Shown here piece by piece: positions 36,386 to 45,598 of a DNA stretch of 64,000 nucleotides (position 1 is the stretch's first letter; the number at the start of each line of letters is the position of its first letter). The notes beneath the pieces were generated by a model. It worked only from the letters and a program-made list of their open reading frames with translations. It searched no databases and was not told the origin of the DNA. Position numbers and translations under genes: made by a program. The stretch comes from Cymbomonas tetramitiformis (taxonomy: Eukaryota > Chlorophyta > Pyramimonadophyceae > Pyramimonadales > Pyramimonadaceae). The stretch is taken from NCBI GenBank assembly GCA_001247695.2, contig LGRX02030310.1:1-64000 (forward strand), read 5' to 3'.

Positions 36386-37492
36386 TTAATCGTCCGATGG
36401 CAGAATGAACCATGCGAGACAGGCATTCTCTGGTTCTTGTCTTTCCGTTGCCTTAATCTCCCGTTGGAGTGTTTGCAGCATTGGCAAGCGGATATAGTCA
36501 TACAATCGAGCTTTCCTCGAATATCCTATCATCACGACTGTTTCCAGTGGAATTATAGCGGACTGGTCTGTTTCCTCTAGAACGTCAATGTTGTCCAGCG
36601 TTGACATGTCTGTTTGCTGAACGAGACGCTGAGTCACACGATACCTGTTCCCTGTTTTGAGGCGCGCGTTGTTGTCGAGATACAAAGTAAACATGTATCG
36701 ACGGGAATTTGTTAATGCGATTTGAAAGAATAAAACGGTTTCTCCTTTCGTTGCTAAAGTCTCGAAGATCGATTGCGGAGATTGCGCGTCGAAATTGGGT
36801 TTCCTGTATTCAAATTCTTTTTTGTCCTCCTCGTCTCTGCTGAAAACATCGTTTAATGGACTCTTCGACTGGTGTTCTACCAAACGATTTCGAACGTTGG
36901 TATACTGAAGCATCGAAAACTTCTTTCCATTTTTATACTCGTAGGCTTCAAACAATTTCAGCGCGTATTCCTCTACCGTCATTTGGTCTGATGTTGGGAT
37001 TATATTTGGTATGAGATTTGTGTTGCACACATAGGTCAAAGTTTGCCAAGCACGCGCTAAGTTATTTACAGCTCGGGATTTGGGATGTAAAGAAGAGTTG
37101 GCTATTTCCATATAAATGTAGTAACACGCCTCGCTCAAGATGTAATTCTTGAATATTTGTTGAAATTCTTCAGTTTTGTCCACGTTGAATGTTTTCTGTA
37201 GGTTGAAGTTTGAGTTCATATCGGTCAATGTAACGCATTGAGAATCCATCAAGATTTTGGTTATTGAGGAATCCGTTCCGTCGAATGTAAATTTCTTTTC
37301 CTTATTTTGTATGATTCTGTCTATTGCATCTTTTGTTAAGCGGTCTTTCATTGTCGGCTTCAATTCTGACGTACTCAAACAGTAATTCCGCATACCCGAT
37401 TCGTTGTGTATCAAAAGAGAACAACATTCGTTATTTTTGCAACTCTCATCGTTCAGTATTTCGCAATTGACAGTTTTACAGTCCACGCTCAT
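36386..37492 (-). CDS. Hypothetical protein sharing an N-terminal Cys module with its neighbour
   Basis: 368 residues. The first 50 residues (ILNDESCKNNECCSLLIHN and MRNYCLS) repeat the N-terminal Cys pattern of the RING protein at 34312, but no RING follows. The rest is unrecognised and helical. The two genes are convergent with a 94-base gap. A TATATATA run lies about 95 bases upstream of the ATG. Confidence 0.6.
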   Translation of the reverse strand: MSVDCKTVNCEILNDESCKNNECCSLLIHNESGMRNYCLSTSELKPTMKDRLTKDAIDRIIQNKEKKFTFDGTDSSITKILMDSQCVTLTDMNSNFNLQKTFNVDKTEEFQQIFKNYILSEACYYIYMEIANSSLHPKSRAVNNLARAWQTLTYVCNTNLIPNIIPTSDQMTVEEYALKLFEAYEYKNGKKFSMLQYTNVRNRLVEHQSKSPLNDVFSRDEEDKKEFEYRKPNFDAQSPQSIFETLATKGETVLFFQIALTNSRRYMFTLYLDNNARLKTGNRYRVTQRLVQQTDMSTLDNIDVLEETDQSAIIPLETVVMIGYSRKARLYDYIRLPMLQTLQREIKATERQEPENACLAWFILPSDD

Positions 37493-37568
37493 GCTGTAAA
37501 CAATACCCGATAACCCTCTTTACACGTCCAGATATAGGTTGTCGAACAGATGATACATTGAACGGTGT

Positions 37569-37600
37569 GCACACACACACACACACATATATATATATTG
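37569..37600 (-). promoter_or_regulatory. CA/TA microsatellite serving as TATA-like region
   Basis: About eight CA units followed by TATATATATATAT upstream of the gene 36386-37492. Confidence 0.4.
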
Positions 37601-37811
37601 TGCATACGGCTGATGGATTACAACTCCAAATATCTCCACACGGGTACATCTCTACCAAATCGAACAATCCAGAAGAATGCACCTCTTTTTTGACTGCTGC
37701 ATTAACGGTCGCTGCCTATTGATAAAGTTAATCGGAATGATTGAAGTGTACATAATGAATAGAGCAATGATACCACTACTACTACTGTTGGCTAGAATAC
37801 ATAATTAACCT

Positions 37812-37854
37812 ATTCGACGGTCCTAATTCGTGGGTCACTCTCGGCCGTTGGATC
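37812..37854. repeat. 45-bp palindromic element, copy 3
   Basis: TTCGACGGTCCTAATTCG and GGCCGTTGGATCTTGAA, same arms as 23153-23196. Confidence 0.55.
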
Positions 37855-37889
37855 TTGAATGAAAAACTGATCGAGGTTATGAAAAGGGG

Positions 37890-39122
37890 TCATACACGTC
37901 TTCCAAAGAAGGGTATGATCGCGAGGTCGACTTTGGACATAAGATTGTACTTTTCTAAATCCTCCCGAACTTGATCGATGTTGTTTTTTGTTATTTTGTT
38001 CGCAAAGATCATGCGTTTGTACACCTCCCTCATAAGATTGTACGTTTCTAAATCCTTCCGAGCTTGCTCGATGTTATCCATGGTGATATAACCCATATCG
38101 ATCATCATATCGTACGCCTCGCTCATAAGATTGAACTTTTCTAAATCCTCCCGAGCTTGCTCGATGTTATCCATCGTCAGGACGAATCCACCGATGATCG
38201 ACTCCTTATACGCCACCTTCATAAGGTCATAGGTTTCTAAACCCTTCCGGAGGACCTCGATGTTATCCATAGTTATATCTTGACCCACAATGAGTTCTTC
38301 GTACGCATTAACCATAAGATCGTACTCCTCAAGTTTGTTCTGAACGAGCTCGATCTCATCCACCGTCACACCACAATGCTGGAGCGAGATCCTGTACAGT
38401 TCTCTTAACTGTTCATCATTAAGATCGTCTCGAACGATATCGATCTTATCGATCGTGAGAGTACATCTCCTGACTAATTGCTGGCAGAACCATGACAGCG
38501 CATTGTAGCGTTTTAATTTGTCTCGGATAGAGTCGATGTCATCCATTGTCAATCGATTGATTTTGCTACTGATATCTTTAATATAACGATCTCTCTCTAC
38601 GGCTTCAGCTTTCAAACGATTTACGACTGCTGGAGTGGCTCGAACGTGCTGCATGTCATCCACCGTCAATATCCCGCACTCGACCAGTGCGGAATACACC
38701 TCATCCACGAGATCGTACTCTTCCATGAGCTTCCGTTTACTCGTTCCGACTCTGATATCAACGAGCCCTATCCTGTACTTCCTGATACCCTCCTGAAAAG
38801 CGTGCTTATACTCTAATCGTTTTCTGATGAATATCTCGGCCTGATCGACCGCGTGAATATGCTCTCGACAGTTGGGACAGTTGTTATTGATTTTCAGCGC
38901 TTTCTCTACGCAATCAAAATGAAACACGTGTCCGCACTTGGCAAATTGAAATGCCTCCCTATTTTTGTCGTCGTTGAAAGCGAATTCCAAGCAAATGGTG
39001 CACATGTCATCACGACTTTCCTCTTTCTTTCGTTTGATATCTTCCCATTCTTTGTCATCCTTAACGCGTTTGCCCGCGTAGTCATCGTATTTCCTCATCG
39101 GCATGCACATCGACACGGACAT
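37890..39122 (-). CDS. RING-H2 protein with about eight 35-residue helical repeats
   Basis: A 410-residue protein. RING-H2 at about 40-88: CTICLEF, CGHVFHFDC and CPNCREH. Then tandem units of about 35 residues built on LTMDNIEQAREDLEKYNLM, separated by short A/Y/E-rich helices. The units are most similar near the C terminus, consistent with recent amplification there. Likely an E3 ligase whose repeats bind a substrate (inferred). TATAAAT lies about 50 bases before the ATG. A detached unit survives as a 54-codon ORF at 39856-40020. Confidence 0.8.
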   Translation of the reverse strand: MSVSMCMPMRKYDDYAGKRVKDDKEWEDIKRKKEESRDDMCTICLEFAFNDDKNREAFQFAKCGHVFHFDCVEKALKINNNCPNCREHIHAVDQAEIFIRKRLEYKHAFQEGIRKYRIGLVDIRVGTSKRKLMEEYDLVDEVYSALVECGILTVDDMQHVRATPAVVNRLKAEAVERDRYIKDISSKINRLTMDDIDSIRDKLKRYNALSWFCQQLVRRCTLTIDKIDIVRDDLNDEQLRELYRISLQHCGVTVDEIELVQNKLEEYDLMVNAYEELIVGQDITMDNIEVLRKGLETYDLMKVAYKESIIGGFVLTMDNIEQAREDLEKFNLMSEAYDMMIDMGYITMDNIEQARKDLETYNLMREVYKRMIFANKITKNNIDQVREDLEKYNLMSKVDLAIIPFFGRRV

Positions 39123-39170
39123 TGCGACACTACCTCACGAACCGTGCTGCACGTGTGTATAATCAAAAGC

Positions 39171-39177
39171 ATTTATA
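39171..39177 (-). promoter_or_regulatory. TATA box of the RING-H2 repeat gene
   Basis: TATAAAT on the minus strand 49-55 bases before the ATG at 39122. Confidence 0.6.
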
Positions 39178-39287
39178 CCTCAGCGTCTCCACATAGGTAG
39201 TATTTACAAATAGCGTTCTCTGCAAAGTGTCGTGTGACTCCTCAAATTCAAAAAAAAAGGAACCACCAGAATTGTCTCGGCAAGTCT

Positions 39288-39450
39288 TTGAGAGTTGATT
39301 TTCGGTAGCCGTGGGAATTTTGTGGAAGTGATATTTCCACTCTTTGCGTCGATGACAATATCATTCTTATGTGTCAACAATGCGCTCTGTAAAAATTTAC
39401 TGCCAAAATGATGCATCGATCTCAGTCCCCTCTCAAAAATCGACTCTTAA
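39288..39450. mobile_element. MITE family 1, copy b
   Basis: Begins TTGAGAGTTGATTTTCGGTA and ends AAAATCGACTCTTAA. Inner GTGGGAATTTTGTGGAAGTG is shared with copy c at 40188; 163 bp long. Confidence 0.75.
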
Positions 39451-39462
39451 AAAGCGCGTCGT

Positions 39463-39820
39463 CCCCGGAGCCGGAGCAACTCATAGATCTACTCCAAGCA
39501 ACTTCGCTTACGGGGTCGTCGCGGCGAAGTCCGAAATTGCGATATCTTCGTTACGTGTCAAGAATGTTTTTTTGAAAATATCACACCCGAAATGAGCTCA
39601 CAGGTTTTCATCAGTCACACGACCGGACTCTAAAAAATCATTCTGCCAAACCAGGCCCGCAGGTCCGCGACCTTGGCAAAAAAAAAGACCCCGCGAGGAC
39701 GGTTTTCCAGTTTCCGAGGTCGTACGTTGAAGCCGAATCGGCGGGTTGAGATCAAGTATTATTTTTCACGCGCGCGCGCAGTATGGGGGGGGGGTGTGCT
39801 TCGCGCGCGCGCGTGAAAAA
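39463..39820. repeat. Composite about 350-bp repeat, copy 2 (inverted), including CG-hairpin copy 6
   Basis: Reverse-complement counterpart of 28741-29088. The hairpin at its right end has the longest arms in the window: TTTTTCACGCGCGCGCG (39762-39778) against CGCGCGCGCGTGAAAAA, with a ten-G loop. Confidence 0.8.
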
Positions 39821-39855
39821 CGAGAGACGAAAATGGATGCAACTGTTGTCGAGAC

Positions 39856-40020
39856 ATGGGGCGAGTGATCAACGTACATCGTACGATCAAAGAAGGGCGC
39901 GTGAACATAGATAACATCGAGCGTGTTCGAACCGATTTGATTGATCAAGATCTTCTAAGAGATATTGCAAAGACGCGATTCAAGGTTGCCAAGCACGTTA
40001 CGGTCGGACAGGAGATCTAG
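39856..40020 (+). pseudogene. Detached unit of the RING-H2 repeat protein
   Basis: A 54-codon ORF whose VNIDNIERVRTDLIDQDLL resembles the ITMDNIEQARKDLETYNLM units of the protein at 37890-39122, but on the opposite strand and without a RING. It could be a relic of a second copy or a short expressed peptide. Confidence 0.5.
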
Positions 40021-40187
40021 ATTTTAGATGCGTCGGAGACTTTGTTCAACTCATTCTATCTTTCAATTCGCTCGAACACGATAAATCGATAAACATTTGA
40101 AGTTATCGACAGACTTGGCTGGGAGAGCATGGCGACAGTACGCATTTATAACTTGGGTGACTGAAAAACTTCCTCGCTAATATTCTT

Positions 40188-40350
40188 TTAAGAGTTGATT
40201 TTCGGTAGGTGTGGGAATTTTGTGGAAGTGATCTTCCTACTCTGTACATCGATTATAATAGCATCGCTATATGCTAACAATGTACCTGGTAAAAGCTTGC
40301 TGCCAAAACAAACCTACAAATTCCGACCCCTTACAAAACCGGACTCTTAA
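40188..40350. mobile_element. MITE family 1, copy c (best preserved)
   Basis: TTAAGAGTTGATTTTCGG at the left and AAAACCGGACTCTTAA at the right give matching inverted ends with TTAA at both tips; 163 bp, no coding capacity. Confidence 0.8.
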
Positions 40351-40549
40351 TCGACGAGCTTTTCCGTGTCGCACCGGGTAAAATACGCCACTATCGATTT
40401 ATTGTGACTTGCGTACAGGAGTATACCGCTATACTGTCAAAACAAATCCGAGCATCGTAATGTCTCAAGACGGATTCTATTTTAGTGTCATCCGAAACGT
40501 ATATTCGCTCATAAAGGCTGGTCAGGCACAAACTCGGGTCGCGGCTTGT
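40351..40549. other. Short spacer before the RCC1-like gene end
   Basis: No gene seen. Confidence 0.4.
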
Positions 40550-41827
40550 CTAAGCCTTCTCTGTGGAAAAGATGGTGTATACGGAAGCCGGAATCGCTTC
40601 GACAATTCTTGTATTGGGTATTTTAATTTCGCGCGGGGCATATGCAGCTTCAATCGTGCCATCTCCCAATTGACCGTGTCTATTTGCGCCCACAGCAAAA
40701 AAACTGTTCTTCGTTCGATAATAAGATCGATACATGCCCGCAAAAATATCCACAATGTCGGAGTCTTTCCCCATTCCAGATTTGTTGACTGAACCTGACG
40801 CAAACTGCTCTGAATAAGAGACGCCCAATTGGCCGCACTCGTAGGCGTTGCCCCCCGGTTCCAAATAAATAACGTGCGACCAGCTCATGGAAATCTTCAA
40901 AATCGATCTGTCAGGTAACACGGGAATTAGTCCGTAGTCGTGCTCGGAATTATCCGACGGACGAGCCGTGTTTTGACCGTTGCAAAACTTTTTATTTCTA
41001 TTTCGACCGCTGAACATAACTCGGTGGTCGCTCGTGACGTACACCGTTTGGAATGCCCCAGCAATAGCTTGTACGATGTGATCCCCCTCAGGTACCTTCG
41101 TACAAATACCGAATGTTGCCACGTACTCATCCGACCGATCATCGCATCGCGAACCCCCGTAGTTTCTACCGGTAGCGTACATTCTCCCGGCGTCGGTCCA
41201 AAGAAGGCCGTGGTATTTCTCGATGGACGCGCCAACAATCTTTTCGTTTTCTTGCAAAAACTCCGTCACGACAATTTCCGTGAGGGTAGGTGCCACCGCC
41301 ACAAAGTTGTTCTCTTTCCAATCGTTGTAACCGTATTCGTACTCTTCGATGTCAGGTTCTTCCAAATTTGATCCCAATCCGAGTTGACCGTTAAGGTTGT
41401 GACCCAGACCGAAGAGTCGGTTGTTCGCTGACCAAAAGAAACCCGAGCGTTCGGTCACGGCCATGCCTACGATTGTCTCTTCGGTTGGCACATCTATTCG
41501 TGTCCAAGGGCCGACGGTCCACCCGCCTAATTGCGTGTTCAAAACGCTTCCCATATTCCGGCCTCGTCCCCAAACTTCCCCATCGATTGTGAGGGCCGCT
41601 TGCATTCCGGGACTGCTGTGGTCCACGTGTATTGTATATAGGTTCTCAAGTGGATCAAAATTAGATGGAGATCCGTCGTTTATATCAATGGAGGTGGGCG
41701 TCAGAGTTGTGAATTCGTTTGCAAATCCACTCATCACACCAAATATTCGTGCGCGGTTCGATCCACTTTGATAAAACGCACGAGGCGTGACGCCGGGCAC
41801 GGACACAATCGCGGACGTAGCGTTCAC
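40550..41827 (-). CDS. RCC1-like beta-propeller protein
   Basis: At least five RCC1/ATS1-type units: EVWGRGRNMG, NRLFGLGHNLNGQLGLGSN, GRMYATGRNYGG, HRVMFSGRNRNK and SFFAVGANRHGQLGDGT. Seven-bladed RCC1 proteins act as Ran exchange factors or protein scaffolds and occur in several giant viruses. The homologous frame is open from about 41848, but its first ATG is at 41734. An ATG at 41850 is one base out of frame, so a small frameshift or an upstream exon is likely. The span given is the supported open frame. Confidence 0.75.
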   Translation of the reverse strand: MNATSAIVSVPGVTPRAFYQSGSNRARIFGVMSGFANEFTTLTPTSIDINDGSPSNFDPLENLYTIHVDHSSPGMQAALTIDGEVWGRGRNMGSVLNTQLGGWTVGPWTRIDVPTEETIVGMAVTERSGFFWSANNRLFGLGHNLNGQLGLGSNLEEPDIEEYEYGYNDWKENNFVAVAPTLTEIVVTEFLQENEKIVGASIEKYHGLLWTDAGRMYATGRNYGGSRCDDRSDEYVATFGICTKVPEGDHIVQAIAGAFQTVYVTSDHRVMFSGRNRNKKFCNGQNTARPSDNSEHDYGLIPVLPDRSILKISMSWSHVIYLEPGGNAYECGQLGVSYSEQFASGSVNKSGMGKDSDIVDIFAGMYRSYYRTKNSFFAVGANRHGQLGDGTIEAAYAPREIKIPNTRIVEAIPASVYTIFSTEKA

Positions 41828-42005
41828 CCAAATCGATATACCTTAAACATTCGTATTGTGCTCCTCCTTTTTTATTAGGATAATCAAAAAGGGCACACTT
41901 ATCAAGATGTGACAGAAGCTGTAAATACAGGGCGCGCAAAGCGATCGATCTCGAGTATAAAAAGGGTTACACTTCGATTGATACATTTGCATTGGAGGTG
42001 ATAAT

Positions 42006-42194
42006 ATGTGTTCCAAACATATGAACCCGATGCTATTTTGTAAACGAAAGTTGGTGATGTACTTATATCATCTTCGAGGTTTACACGCAATGCGAATGGA
42101 GCTTTTTTCAAGGGCTTCTTCGCGATTGATCGGGATTGATCGAACTCGGCTGCACCACACACACTACCATTTCTTGAAGAGCGCGACCTCATAA
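42006..42194 (+). CDS. Possible 62-residue protein behind a TATA box
   Basis: TATAAAAAGG at 41956 lies 50 bases before this ATG, the usual spacing here. The ORF is basic and His/Met-rich (MYLYHLRGLHAMRMELF) with no recognised motif. It may only be the transcription start of the broken ankyrin copy that follows. Confidence 0.25.
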   Translation: MCSKHMNPMLFCKRKLVMYLYHLRGLHAMRMELFSRASSRLIGIDRTRLHHTHYHFLKSATS

Positions 42195-42292
42195 TCCTCC
42201 AGAGCCGCGCGAATCCATCCTGACAGGAACATGTCGATCACCGAATCGTTCCCCGTTGCGCTCTGACGGAGATCTTCTTCCCAAACATTAGT

Positions 42293-42610
42293 CGATTGTT
42301 TGATCACGGACCTCTGGAAAACCGATATTGACCCGCTCTTATCCCCGGACGAAAGGGCGATTCCGAGAATGATGTGCAGGTGGAAGGTCACGCGACTTGC
42401 CTTAAATACGCTCACGAGGACGGGTGTACGCTGAGATCCGAACTATGCAAGATAACCGCGCGCAAGGATCATCTCGACTGCCTGCGCTATCTCTCCGAGC
42501 ATCGCAATCCAAAGGATTTACCGGAACTTTGGGGGTGCGAGGCGGCCGCCGGTCACGGCCATCTAAACTGTCTAGCCTTCGCTCACGAGCACGGCTTCGG
42601 CTGGACCTAA
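42293..42610 (+). pseudogene. Truncated copy of the long ankyrin-repeat gene
   Basis: The start reads like the F-box-like head of 29176-30933 (TDLWKTDIDPLLSPDERAI). It then jumps in another frame to CLKYAHEDGC and GHLNCLAFAHEHGFGW, which match internal units about 200 residues further on, and ends in a stop. An internal deletion of roughly 400-500 bases with loss of frame explains this. Confidence 0.8.
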
Positions 42611-42630
42611 AATACCTACCGCCCGAAGCT

Positions 42631-43269
42631 ATGTTTCGGCTGTACGTGCAGTTCCGACTGGCCATCGACAGTAAGGATCTGATCGCGTTTGGAAAACAGA
42701 TCACGCCAGAAACGATCACTCACGCGCAAGACGGGGACACTCGCGCCTAGGATTTGGACGAGGTGTGCGACCGGATGCGCGTGCCCAAATTACCGTCGGA
42801 TCAGATGCCGTCCATGTACAACCGAAAGGGCATCGATATGAACACTCAAAAACCGAAGCTGCTCAGATGGTTCAACCTGTACGTGCGCGACGGGATGCGC
42901 ATCCTGGAGAACGTGTACGCGAACACAGGCAAGGCTGAGCCCCTTCCGAAGAACATGGACGAGGATCTGACGAAGCAGAAGGACGGAGAGAGCAAGTACT
43001 TCATCATGCCGATGCACGCACCAAGTCTGAAATCGATCGAAAACGATCCCGAATATGAGGGCATGCAAAGCATCGGCATCGATTGGCGCACACTGTTCTC
43101 CGATTACGACGAGGTGGAACGGCGCATACTGAAACCGGGCACCAGCAATTTCGAGATCGAGCAGTCGCACGTCCAAGCCGTCATCGAGAGACTGTTCGCG
43201 CACACGAGGGGACCGCTCAGGCGATTCCAGCTCGGAGAATCGCGGGTATGCGGAAAACGCCTCTGTTGA
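42631..43269 (+). pseudogene. Unrecognised ORF interrupted by an in-frame TAG
   Basis: A single frame runs from the ATG at 42631 to 43269 (212 codons) except for a TAG at 42748-42750. Composition is coding-like on both sides (FRLAIDSKDLIAFGK before, RWFNLYVRDGMRILENVY after). It follows directly on the ankyrin remnant, so decay is the simplest reading. Readthrough or a sequence error is possible. Confidence 0.5.
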
Positions 43270-43389
43270 CCGGGCCATAGAGGCGCCGGTGATTCGATGT
43301 GTTATTTTTCGTGTTTACCTTCTATATACATATATGTACACACATCCACACGCGCACGTAGCGAAACAACGACTCACGCAGGTTGTGCG

Positions 43390-44160
43390 ATGACATTCAA
43401 TGTTCACGACACAGTTGATAGGTTGAACCCTTTGGAGCGAATTCTGGCCACGCCCGCGTTGCGCGGCGATATCGTGGAGGAATTGGTCTGCCGCCGATTA
43501 TACGACACAGAGCTGTGTTTGCTTTCGATGACCTGCCGAGGGTTCGCTCTGGCGGTCAGAAACTTTTATCGGTATGCGCGCGATGAACTTGAAATCCGCG
43601 ACCGGGCGATCGATCGTAACTACTGCACGAGAAGCCTGCCTTTGATGTTGTGGTATCTGGGCGCTGTGCACGATTTGGTGCACGACGCCCAACACAACAG
43701 CCTCAGCAGACAAGCCTTTTGTTTCGCGGTCACTTCCAGGTGGACCGCGACGATCCGCGACGTACAAGCGTTGATGGTAAGGCCGATAAACGAGGCCCTG
43801 ATTCGGCAAGGATACTTGGAAGACTTCAAACGAGAATTCGACAAACAGGCCAGCGCAGATCACTGGTACTTGGGGAAGGTGGCGATCAACGTGGACTCGA
43901 CGGAATGCGTGGATTTCTTGCTGAAAAGCGACTTGGGCCTTTTGTGTTCCAAGGTGCTGTTCCAGTACGCCGCGGATCAAGGTTGTGTCAAGTGTTTAGA
44001 CCTCCTGTACCGACATTTGTGGAACAGTCCCCACAGCACGAGGTCCGTCGACGACATAAAGAGATTGCTCGAGGTGGCACTTTTCTTCGCCTTAAAGAAC
44101 GATTCTTACGACGCGGCCGGCTTTATTCTCAACAAACTCAAGCAGTCAACAAATCAATGA
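43390..44160 (+). CDS. F-box-like/ankyrin-related protein
   Basis: 256 residues from the ATG after the CACA-rich leader. The head (LRGDIVEELVCRRLYDTELC followed by LLSMTCRGFALAVRN) fits an F-box-like helix bundle. Degenerate ankyrin-like units follow, such as STECVDFLLKSDLGLL and CVKCLDLLYRHL. Probably another adaptor of the family represented at 29176. Confidence 0.6.
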   Translation: MTFNVHDTVDRLNPLERILATPALRGDIVEELVCRRLYDTELCLLSMTCRGFALAVRNFYRYARDELEIRDRAIDRNYCTRSLPLMLWYLGAVHDLVHDAQHNSLSRQAFCFAVTSRWTATIRDVQALMVRPINEALIRQGYLEDFKREFDKQASADHWYLGKVAINVDSTECVDFLLKSDLGLLCSKVLFQYAADQGCVKCLDLLYRHLWNSPHSTRSVDDIKRLLEVALFFALKNDSYDAAGFILNKLKQSTNQ

Positions 44161-44326
44161 AGCGGCGGTCCGAATCACGCAATGGTGGCGAGGACGACCC
44201 GTCGATTATATTATTAGAAAGTAGAAAGTAGAGAATGTGCACTTGGCCATCGGCGTCACCATCTAATCGTCTTTTGCTGCAATCGCGAGTTGTTGCGCCA
44301 AAATCTCACCACGCATGAAGATCCAC

Positions 44327-45175
44327 CTATTCATTTGAAATAAATGTAACTAGGGATACAATATAATCGTTTCTCCACTCATTCGATTGCTCATCCCCAA
44401 AAACGAACTTCACGGCGTCGACATCGTCGATTTCTATCATACGTCGGGCCGCCCGCTTACTGAAATTGTGGTTTTTGCCAAATACCCTTAGCACGGCATA
44501 AAACTTTTGATTATCAAACATATCCTCTGAGTTCAAAAGTTCTTCGGCGGCTTCTTGAACCACCGAAGAGTCTGCCTGGAATCCTGATTCATGCAACACG
44601 CTCAGTTTGATCGTGTATGGTTCGTACGGAAAAGAGCGTTTGTTTACCGCTTCGATGGACAGCAGATGTGATACACCAAGTTCGCCCACGATATACATGA
44701 TCTCTGGACCGCACAAACTGTTTGAATGGCTTAGTATGACCTCAATTACCACCTCTATTTCGACGTAATACTTTTCATTCCAGTCATGTTCACGACGCAT
44801 GATATGTAACTGCGTATTTGTGTATTTTTCATCCCTTTGGCAAAACTTATCTAGGAGCTGGATCGCTTCCACATCTTTAAAAAACGAGAATGCATCGCGA
44901 AAGTGGACATTGAACAACTGGTGTATAGCTGGTTTTCCTGAAATATATTTTTGTTCGACCAACGTCACCATTAGGTCCGATAAAGCTGTTGATGAAAGCG
45001 ATCTGTTTCTTGTTTGCTTCTACGCATTGTAACTCTTATCGAACAGCTTTAGGTGGGAGGTGTAAGGGTTTGTGTAAGAATCAAACCGATCCAGTACCTC
45101 TTTCATTCGGTTTGTTATAAATTCGTACGCGTCGTCATTCGCATCCACGACAATATCGTCGCCCATAAACGACAT
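44327..45175 (-). CDS. Hypothetical protein, probably two exons
   Basis: Exon 1 (45175-45034) and exon 2 (44985-44327) join in phase 1 over a 48-nt GT-AG intron (GTTACA to CAACAG), giving 266 residues. Without splicing the first ORF stops at 45020 and the second starts at an internal ATG (44971). Helical repeats without clear signature (EIMYIVGELGVSHLLSIEAV) recall degenerate ankyrin units. Function unknown. Confidence 0.5.
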
Positions 45176-45598
45176 CTCATTCGAAGATACAAAGACTGAT
45201 ATTAAAAGCAAAGCTGCTCAAATAAATAATTGCTTGTACGAGGTCACGGAGCGTGTCCAGACGATCGTACGCGCGCATGTGTGTGTGTATGTATACTTGG
45301 TAATCAGTAGCGTGTATTATTCTGTGAATCCACGCCCGCCAGCGGTTCGTATAGCTCAACGATTAATGTTATCACCGGAGGCTGGTTACCAGAGTGATGT
45401 TGCTCCTCGGGAGCGTGATCTCGTTGGTAAATTATGCAGGTTTAAAACTTTACTTTTAACTTAAAGTGCTTTACAAAAATCAGATTTACTTGAAATACGC
45501 ATGTAAGCGCTACGGAACGTGATAACGTCAATTTAAATCCCATCTTTAACTAATTATAACGATATAGGAAACCTGAGGCATCGCCCCACTCGATCGCT
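45176..45598. other. Intergenic region, no gene seen
   Basis: Contains a GTGTGT run near 45278-45290 and otherwise no recognisable signal. Confidence 0.5.
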
